Positions 57,502 to 63,410 of a stretch of DNA of 63,410 bases are shown in pieces. The stretch lies in assembly GCF_003390885.1 (NCBI RefSeq), contig NZ_QMEL01000011.1, positions 1 through 63,410 of the forward strand. Reading direction: 5' to 3'. This DNA is from Pelagibacterium sediminicola. GTDB taxonomy: Bacteria > Pseudomonadota > Alphaproteobacteria > Rhizobiales > Devosiaceae. Made by a program: the position numbers and the translations under genes. The number at the start of each line of letters is the position of its first letter. The first letter of the stretch is position 1. Under the pieces are notes generated by a model that saw only the letters and a program-made list of their open reading frames with translations, was not told the DNA's origin and did not search any database.

Positions 57502-57920
57502 TCCGCCAGCCTCGCCTTGGCGTCTTCGTCATGGTGCAGCACCACATGGGCGTGCGGCGACTCGACCCCCGGATGGCCGGCATTGTAATAGATATCCACC
57601 GAGGTCACCGTGTGCGATCCTACCCCCAGATCGTCGAAGGAGACGCCATTTTCGAGGTCCTCGATGGGCGTCATATAGACCGTGGCCGAGAGCTTGCCCT
57701 CATGGTCATAGGAGAGAAACGGTCCGGCGGGGAGCGTGGCGGGGTCGACATAAAGGGTCCCCAGCCCCGGAATGAATTCAGGCAGCGGCAACACGTCGCT
57801 GACCTTGACATAAGGCTCCGGCGGCGGAGCCTGAAGCAAAGGCCCTTCGTCATGCGCCCAAACCGGCGCGGCCAGCATCCCCACAACCAGAGCGATTGGC
57901 GCGATTTTCCCGATCATCAT
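57498..57920 (-). CDS. Secreted protein of unknown function (possible TTHB210-like)
   Basis: About 140 residues from the ATG at 57920 with a signal peptide ([20 protein letters not shown], cleaved near WAHD). The mature part has [33 protein letters not shown] and a C-terminal [16 protein letters not shown] segment with four His, suggesting metal binding. I think it may belong to the TTHB210-like family, but this is uncertain. It begins the operon with the cupredoxin and ECF sigma genes. Confidence 0.7.
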   Translation of the reverse strand: MMIGKIAPIALVVGMLAAPVWAHDEGPLLQAPPPEPYVKVSDVLPLPEFIPGLGTLYVDPATLPAGPFLSYDHEGKLSATVYMTPIEDLENGVSFDDLGVGSHTVTSVDIYYNAGHPGVESPHAHVVLHHDEDAKARLAE

Positions 57921-58094
57921 GTATCCTTTCCACTCGAGGCGAACTTGCCTCACACCCCCTTGGATGCAGCTTCGGCCAAAAGGTTCGCCATCGAACGGAA
58001 ATTATTTTCACGTCCTGGTCTTTGCCCGCCACCGTTCACATTCCGTTCTTCTCGTGCTATTGAATCCCTCCGATCGCCGAACCACATGTGCGCC

Positions 58095-60692
58095 ATGGCT
58101 TCCGACAAGAAATCCCGCCCCTCCAAACCCGATTTCTCCATCGACGATTTCATCCGCGAGATCGAAAAGGCAGAGGATGCGGCAGCGTCCAGACCGCTCC
58201 CGCAGGAGCGCCTGCGCAACAAACGCCGGCTCGATCGCGAAGAGCGGCAGGCCGCGCAGGAACCCTTTCGGCTGGCCGGGAAGGGCAAAGACAATGCCGA
58301 GGCCAATGCCCGCCGCATGAGCGAAAAGCTCAAGGGCGCCAAGTCTTCGGCCACGGGCCGGTCCCCCATCACCGGCATGAGCCTCAAGGCCCCCAAATCC
58401 AAGGCCAACGCCATCGAGCGCCCCACCAATCTCGACGGGTTCGGCGAAGCGCCGCAGGCCGGGTTCGGCCACGTCCCCTCCCGGCCGACCGCCCTTGAAA
58501 CCGCAAGAAACACCAATGCCCGTGGAGGGGCTGGCGGGGCCGACGCCAGCGCGTTAAGTGGCGTTACGGCTACCGTCAAAGCCCTCGAAGACATCATCCT
58601 GCACGGCCGCAAGGAAGTGGAAGGCTCGGCCCCCTGGCAGCCCCACCGCCCCGAGCGCCCCGCCAAGGATCGCGGCGGCATTCCCTTCAAGCTCGTCACC
58701 GATTACACCCCGGCTGGCGACCAGCCCACCGCCATTGCCGAGCTTGTCGAGGGCGCCAGCAATGGCGAGACCGATCAGGTCCTGCTCGGCGTCACTGGCT
58801 CGGGCAAGACCTTCACCGCCGCGCAGGTCATCGCCCGCACAGGCCGCCCCGCCTTGATCCTTGCCCCCAACAAGACGCTGGCCGCCCAGCTCTATGGCGA
58901 GTTCAAGAATTTCTTCCCCGAGAACGCGGTCGAATATTTCGTCTCCTATTACGACTACTACCAGCCCGAGGCCTACGTTCCGCGCACCGACACCTATATC
59001 GAGAAGGAATCCACCATCAACGAGCAGATCGACCGGATGCGCCACTCGGCCACCCGCGCGATTCTCGAACGCGACGACGTGATCATCGTCGCCTCGGTGT
59101 CCTGCATCTACGGCATCGGTTCGGTCGAGGACTACACCACCATGACCATCTGGCTCGAAAAGGGCCAGAAGATCGACCAGCGCGCCCTGCTCAACGAACT
59201 CGTCGCCCTGCAATACAAAAGGGGCGACATGGGCTTCGTGCGCGGCACTTTTCGCGTACGCGGCGATACCGTGGAAATCTTCCCCGCCCACTATGAGGAC
59301 GCCGCCTGGCGCATCACGCTGTTCGGCGACGAGATCGAGGCCATCGCCGAGTTCGATCCCCTGACCGGCAAGAAGTCCGCCGAGCTCAACGCCGTCCGCG
59401 TCTTCGCCAACTCCCACCACGTCACCACCCGCACCACGATGAACGCGGCCATCAAGGAGATCAAGAAGGAACTCCAGGCGCGCCTCCAGGAGCTCAACGG
59501 CATGGGCCGGTTCCTCGAAGCCCAGCGCCTCGAACAGCGCACGCTGTTCGATCTCGAAATGATGGAAGCCACCGGCTCGTGCGCGGGCATCGAGAACTAT
59601 TCGCGCTATTTTTCGGGAAGAAAGCCCGGCGAGCCGCCCCCCACCCTCTTTGAATATCTCCCCGACGACGCGCTGGTCTTCGTCGACGAATCCCACGTCA
59701 CCATCGGCCAGTTGGGCGCCATGTATCGTGGCGACCTCCGCCGCAAGGCGACGCTGGCCGAATACGGCTTCCGCCTGCCGAGCTGCATGGACAACCGCCC
59801 CCTGCGCTTCGAGGAATGGAACGCCATGCGCCCGCAGACGGTCTATGTGTCAGCAACGCCGGGCGCGTGGGAACTGGAGCAGACCGGCGGGGTCTTCGCC
59901 GAACAGGTCATCCGCCCCACCGGGCTCACCGACCCCAATGTCGAGATCCGCCCCGCCACCTCGCAGGTGGACGATCTGGTGGACGAAATCCGCAAGACGA
60001 CCGACGCGGGCTACCGCACGCTGGCCACCGTCCTCACCAAGAAGATGGCCGAGGATTTGACCGAATACCTCCACGAGCAGGGCATCCGCGTACGCTACAT
60101 GCACAGCGACATCGACACCATCGAGCGCATCGAAATCATCCGCGATTTGCGGCTGGGCACCTTCGACGTCCTCGTCGGCATCAACCTCCTGCGCGAAGGC
60201 CTCGACATCCCCGAATGCGGCCTCGTCGCCATCCTCGACGCCGACAAGGAAGGCTTCCTGCGCTCCGAAACCTCCCTCATCCAGACCATCGGCCGCGCCG
60301 CCCGCAACGTCGACGGCAAGGTCATCCTCTACGCCGACCGCGAAACCGGCTCCATGGAACGCGCCCTCGCCGAAACCAACCGCCGCCGCGAAAAGCAACT
60401 CGCCTACAACGAACAACACGGCATCACGCCCCAGTCCGTCAAAGCCCGCATCAACGATATCGTAGATTCCGTCTACGAACGCGACCACGTCTCGGTAAAG
60501 ATCAGACCGGGCAAGGACGGCAAGGACACCGTGCCGGTGGGCGCGAACCTCGCAGCGGTCATCAAGGACCTCGAAGGCAGGATGCGCGAGGCCGCAACCA
60601 ACCTCGAATTCGAGCAGGCGGCAAGGCTAAGGGACGAGATCAAGAAGTTGCGCGAGATGGAGATGGATGTGCTGGAGGGGCCGGGGGGATAG
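58095..60692 (+). CDS. uvrB: Excinuclease ABC subunit B (UvrB)
   Basis: An 865-residue helicase-like repair protein. The core starts near residue 196 ([20 protein letters not shown]) with Walker [11 protein letters not shown], the beta-hairpin region [16 protein letters not shown]-type VDESH, and helicase motifs [20 protein letters not shown] and QTIGRAARN; the C-terminal UVR motif is [20 protein letters not shown]. It loads UvrC on damaged DNA. The first ~195 residues, charged and low-complexity, are an extension seen in this order. Starts at 58086 and 58095 are both possible. Confidence 0.97.
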   Translation: MASDKKSRPSKPDFSIDDFIREIEKAEDAAASRPLPQERLRNKRRLDREERQAAQEPFRLAGKGKDNAEANARRMSEKLKGAKSSATGRSPITGMSLKAPKSKANAIERPTNLDGFGEAPQAGFGHVPSRPTALETARNTNARGGAGGADASALSGVTATVKALEDIILHGRKEVEGSAPWQPHRPERPAKDRGGIPFKLVTDYTPAGDQPTAIAELVEGASNGETDQVLLGVTGSGKTFTAAQVIARTGRPALILAPNKTLAAQLYGEFKNFFPENAVEYFVSYYDYYQPEAYVPRTDTYIEKESTINEQIDRMRHSATRAILERDDVIIVASVSCIYGIGSVEDYTTMTIWLEKGQKIDQRALLNELVALQYKRGDMGFVRGTFRVRGDTVEIFPAHYEDAAWRITLFGDEIEAIAEFDPLTGKKSAELNAVRVFANSHHVTTRTTMNAAIKEIKKELQARLQELNGMGRFLEAQRLEQRTLFDLEMMEATGSCAGIENYSRYFSGRKPGEPPPTLFEYLPDDALVFVDESHVTIGQLGAMYRGDLRRKATLAEYGFRLPSCMDNRPLRFEEWNAMRPQTVYVSATPGAWELEQTGGVFAEQVIRPTGLTDPNVEIRPATSQVDDLVDEIRKTTDAGYRTLATVLTKKMAEDLTEYLHEQGIRVRYMHSDIDTIERIEIIRDLRLGTFDVLVGINLLREGLDIPECGLVAILDADKEGFLRSETSLIQTIGRAARNVDGKVILYADRETGSMERALAETNRRREKQLAYNEQHGITPQSVKARINDIVDSVYERDHVSVKIRPGKDGKDTVPVGANLAAVIKDLEGRMREAATNLEFEQAARLRDEIKKLREMEMDVLEGPGG

Positions 60693-60863
60693 GGCAGGAC
60701 ATGCTCAGCGGGGTTGGCGTTGTTTTCCAGAAGCCCTACATCCCGCACAAATAAAGCGTGGTGCGTTTCCTTGTCGAGCATCCAATCAACCTCAAACAAA
60801 ACCTGCTTTTAAATTATTGCAAAACTCGTATGAATCAATTTGATTGAACGGGCAACAAGGGGG
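60693..60863. other. Junction between uvrB and an AT-rich cassette
   Basis: Base composition changes from GC-rich at 60700 to AT-rich by 60800 (for example TTTTAAATTATTGCAAAAC). No gene or clear terminator is seen. It probably contains the promoter of the HD-domain gene and the insertion point of the cassette. Confidence 0.45.
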
Positions 60864-62234
60864 ATGTCTGTGCAAAAATCACAAAGAGTTCGCGATCCAG
60901 TTCACGATCTGATTGTTTTCGATACGAGCGATTTTGAGCAGAAAATTTGGTACTTTTTAAATAGTAGAGAATTTCAACGCTTAAGACGGATAAAGCAGCT
61001 CGGTTTTTCAGAACTCGTTTATCCAGGAGCAACACATTCTCGACTTGCCCATAGCCTAGGAGTGTTTCACACCGCTAGACAACTTTCTGGATTGGTCCGG
61101 GATAGGCTCGGAGGAAAGTATGACAATGACCGGGCGAAGATTGCCCAAGCTGCCGCGCTCGTTCATGACGTAGGCCATGGGCCATTTAGCCACGCATTCG
61201 AGGAGGCCGTTAAGCAGCTCGATAAAGATCGAGGTGAAAAGCGTGAACACCGACACGAAATGTGGACTGCCGAAATTATCCGCGGCAACACCGAACTAGG
61301 AGATCGGATTCGTGATCGTTTCGGGAGCGATTTTCGGGAGCAGGTCGCTCAGTTGCTACTTCAAGACACGCCCACGGACATATACTCCGCCATTGTATCC
61401 AGCCAGTTCGATGCGGACCGACTAGATTACGTGAGACGGGATAGAATGATGACAGGGGCACAATCTGGCGGCTTCGACTATTCTTGGCTGCTAGCAAACT
61501 TGGAAGTAGCCAAGGTCACAATCGCGACAGACGATGAAGAATATGCAGAGGTCGATAGCCTTGTTTTAGGCAGCAAAGCACTTCAAGCAGCCGAGGCATA
61601 TGTTCTCGGTTTGTTCCAAATGTATTTTACGGTATACTTTCACAAATCGACTCGCTCAGCGGAAAAAATGCTTACAGCTATTTTCCGCAAGCTGGGCAAC
61701 TTTGTTCTGGACGGCAAGGCAGAACAAATCGGTCTTGAGGAAGAGAGCCCTGTGGTGAAATTCGTTAAGGAAAGGTCACTAGATTCCTATATAGAACTGG
61801 ACGACTCAGTCGTATGGAGTGCCCTGCGCACATTGACTAAGTCAACGGACGAAGGTTTGGCGATGCTTTCTACAAGACTTCTGGATAGGAGACTGTATCA
61901 AGCCATAGACGTATCTGCGCATCTCAGCGCGAATGAAGGACAGGTGGCTAATTTTCGAAAGCAGCTCAAGGCCGCGAAAGAGGCCGGCCATATTGCCGCA
62001 GATGAAGTTTTTGAGGACCAGCCAAAGCGGAATCCCTACAAGCGTCGTGGCTATGACACTCCGGAAGCCTTGTCTCGAGTTCTCATTTATCCTCCGGGGG
62101 GTGATAAATATGATGACCTTGCCACCATGTCGGATGTGGTAAAATCACTCAACGAAAAGAAAATTTTTCGAGCTTATGCCAAGGATGATAGAGCAAAGAA
62201 AAAGATAATGGAGATATTGGAGGAGTTGAAATGA
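60864..62234 (+). CDS. HD-domain phosphohydrolase (SAMHD1/YwfO-like)
   Basis: About 456 residues. The HD motifs are HSRLAHSLGVFHTA and AALVHDVGHGPFSHAFE, with a later DADRLDYVRRDRMMTGA segment; these are the metal ligands and the dNTPase signature of the SAMHD1/dGTPase group. The start has R-V-R-D-PVHDLIVFD, as in YwfO. Such enzymes hydrolyse dNTPs. An AAGGGGG site at 60857 favours the GTG at 60870 or the ATG at 60864. It overlaps the next gene by four bases and is much richer in A+T than its neighbours, which suggests transfer. Confidence 0.85.
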   Translation: MSVQKSQRVRDPVHDLIVFDTSDFEQKIWYFLNSREFQRLRRIKQLGFSELVYPGATHSRLAHSLGVFHTARQLSGLVRDRLGGKYDNDRAKIAQAAALVHDVGHGPFSHAFEEAVKQLDKDRGEKREHRHEMWTAEIIRGNTELGDRIRDRFGSDFREQVAQLLLQDTPTDIYSAIVSSQFDADRLDYVRRDRMMTGAQSGGFDYSWLLANLEVAKVTIATDDEEYAEVDSLVLGSKALQAAEAYVLGLFQMYFTVYFHKSTRSAEKMLTAIFRKLGNFVLDGKAEQIGLEEESPVVKFVKERSLDSYIELDDSVVWSALRTLTKSTDEGLAMLSTRLLDRRLYQAIDVSAHLSANEGQVANFRKQLKAAKEAGHIAADEVFEDQPKRNPYKRRGYDTPEALSRVLIYPPGGDKYDDLATMSDVVKSLNEKKIFRAYAKDDRAKKKIMEILEELK

Positions 62235-62719
62235 CCGACGACGTAAACAATATTGCCAAAGTCATAATTCTCAATGGACGACAACTTATTGGAAAAACAC
62301 GCCTTCAAAAGACAATTTACTTTCTTGAGGCAAGGGAAGCGGGCTTTGGATTCGATTTTGACTATTATCATTACGGACCTTACAGCGAAGAGCTTTCTAT
62401 AGCCTCAGATGACGCAGTTGCGCTTGGCGCTATCGAGATCGAATGGAAGGCGAGCCAGCGCTTACAGGCTTATGCCGTTTTTCGCACAGAATTGGATTGT
62501 CCGGGTGAGGCGTTAGACGCCAAACGCAAAGCAATACTCGAAGTTCTGGATCGTTACGATTCAGTTTCATTAGAATTGGCTGCTACAGCGGATTTTTTGA
62601 AACGCACTGGAGAATATGAAGACAGTTGGATCGAAACAAGAAACCGAAAAACCACTAAAGCCACAACCGAACGTATGGAACGTGCCAAAAAATTGCTGAG
62701 GGATTTAGAGGCTATTTAG
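62231..62719 (+). CDS. YwgA-like partner protein of the HD phosphohydrolase
   Basis: A 162-residue soluble protein: AKVIILNGRQLIGKTRLQKT, YFLEAREAGFGFDFDYYHYG, PYSEELSIASDDAVALG. This K-T-x-L-Q-K-x-x-Y-x-L pattern with a tyrosine-rich PYS loop resembles YwgA, which in Bacillus lies next to ywfO as I recall. The overlap with the HD gene and the matching AT-rich composition show that they travel together. The family is uncharacterised; a regulatory or antitoxin-like role is a guess. Confidence 0.7.
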   Translation: MTDDVNNIAKVIILNGRQLIGKTRLQKTIYFLEAREAGFGFDFDYYHYGPYSEELSIASDDAVALGAIEIEWKASQRLQAYAVFRTELDCPGEALDAKRKAILEVLDRYDSVSLELAATADFLKRTGEYEDSWIETRNRKTTKATTERMERAKKLLRDLEAI

Positions 62720-62789
62720 CCCCACCCCCACAAACCTCCCTTATCCTCTCCTGTTGCCCTCGGCCACCGCCGCGCAACAGGAGCCCCAC

Positions 62790-63161
62790 ATGCAAGACGA
62801 TTTCAGCGCACGCGCCTTTCGCTATCGACAGCACCACGCCAAGCTCACAGTTCTTTACAGGGAAGTCGCCGGGCAGGCGCGGTATCGGCCTCGGCTCAAG
62901 GTGCCGGTCGAAACCATGCGGATCGTCAGGCGGCATCTGCTTGAAATCCGCAAGTTCCGCGTCGCGTGCGGCGCAAAGGCGAGGCGGTTTCCGACTGTTC
63001 CCGGTGGCACCTTGCGCTTTTCCACCCTCTCGATGCTGCTCGCCATGACCCGCGCCGAGTTCGAGAGCTTTGGCCGCGCCTTCCAGTATCATGTCGATCC
63101 CGAGCCCCCGATACGGCGTCCGGGCAGGCGGGTGGATACGCAGGCGCAAAAATTTGACTGA
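62790..63161 (+). CDS. Hypothetical basic protein (123 residues)
   Basis: From the ATG at 62790, preceded by an AGGAG site six bases upstream. The protein is rich in Arg and His (FSARAFRYRQHHAKLTVLYR, RLKVPVETMRIVRRHLLEIR) and has no signal peptide or membrane segment. Base composition returns to GC-rich here. I do not recognise a family. The opposite strand is also open over this stretch but has a weaker start, so the plus strand is preferred. Confidence 0.5.
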   Translation: MQDDFSARAFRYRQHHAKLTVLYREVAGQARYRPRLKVPVETMRIVRRHLLEIRKFRVACGAKARRFPTVPGGTLRFSTLSMLLAMTRAEFESFGRAFQYHVDPEPPIRRPGRRVDTQAQKFD

Positions 63162-63308
63162 ACGAATTGAACGGAAATCGTTTTCTCGTTCAGTTATGGA
63201 TAGGGGTTTCCACCGCTGCCCCAAAATCTTGTCCCCGCGCCCCGAACCCTCATTATGATCATCCCCGTCGCCGCCCAGAGCACGGTAAGCATCCGCTGAG
63301 GGCCGCGG

Positions 63309-63410
63309 TTATTTCGCTTTCGCCTTGGGTTTCCATCGCCGAGCGTAGCGCTTGAGCTCACCTTCGATGGCTTCCACATCGACCAGACGTGGATCGAAGC
63401 CGTCCTCGAG
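63309..63410 (-). CDS. C-terminal end of an unidentified protein (runs off the window)
   Basis: The minus strand is open from the window edge to TAA at 63309-63311, giving a 33-residue tail: LEDGFDPRLVDVEAIEGELK, then RYARRWKPKAKAK. The amphipathic helix and lysine-rich end look like a real protein end. Too little is present to name it. Confidence 0.5.
   Translation of the reverse strand, partial: LEDGFDPRLVDVEAIEGELKRYARRWKPKAKAK

Noticed and set aside
63241-63308. Terminator between the last two genes
   Set aside because: Several GC-rich partial repeats are present, but no stem followed by a T-run on either strand.

Overview
The window looks like chromosomal DNA of a GC-rich alphaproteobacterium of the order Hyphomicrobiales. 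Gene content and protein style suggest the Devosia/Pelagibacterium neighbourhood; this is an inference from remembered families, not a search. The support is a dnaG-rpoD pair, carA and carB, greA-trxB, a UvrB with a long N-terminal extension, an alphaproteobacterial tRNA-Ile(CAU), a tripartite tricarboxylate transporter, and an array of CCTCCTCCC-motif small RNAs typical of this class.

Region by region. (1) 1-4,772: an accessory island. It holds one end of an IS3-type insertion sequence, a three-gene CBASS anti-phage operon (cGAS/DncV-like nucleotidyltransferase, E2-like conjugation protein, patatin phospholipase effector) and two overlapping metallophosphoesterase genes. It ends next to the 3' end of a tRNA gene, with three short direct repeats between. 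(2) 4,918-18,115: a catabolic cluster. Eleven minus-strand genes (MarR regulator, nitronate monooxygenase-like, two enoyl-CoA hydratases, a CaiB-type CoA transferase, TctC, an enolase-superfamily enzyme, SucC- and SucD-like subunits, TctB, TctA) diverge from an HMG-CoA-lyase-like gene and an acyl-CoA ligase. Together they suggest import of a polycarboxylate, activation to a CoA thioester, hydration and C-C cleavage. (3) 18,489-25,984: envelope and small proteins, including an OmpA-family protein with a Pro/Glu linker and a duplicated Cys-containing module, and a DUF4160/DUF2442 pair. (4) 26,000-47,193: housekeeping genes (rpoD, dnaG, a YqeY-like gene, carA, carB, cspA-like, greA, trxB) mixed with toxin-antitoxin genes (brnTA with a broken brnT; parDE), a MarR/cytochrome b561 pair and a phyH-type gene stopped by an in-frame amber codon. 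(5) 47,226-60,692: a LysR regulator, a 1.3-kb stretch without protein genes carrying seven CCTCCTCCC motifs in three terminated units, an aminotransferase, a CBS protein, a DMT transporter, thymidine kinase, thioesterase, envelope proteins, two tiny membrane proteins, a cupredoxin/ECF-sigma operon and uvrB. (6) 60,864-62,719: a visibly AT-richer two-gene cassette (HD phosphohydrolase plus YwgA-like partner), probably acquired. The window ends in the C-terminus of an unidentified minus-strand gene.

Three dispersed intergenic repeat families are recognisable: a 17-bp palindrome (four copies), an about 110-bp element built on a CCCTCCCCTTGATGGGGAGGG core (five copies plus a remnant), and an about 140-bp element (two inverted copies). 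The most unusual parts are the E2-only CBASS locus with its phosphoesterases, the small-RNA array, the catabolic cluster with its atypical lyase, the brnT frameshift that joins toxin and antitoxin in one frame, and the OmpA-protein module.
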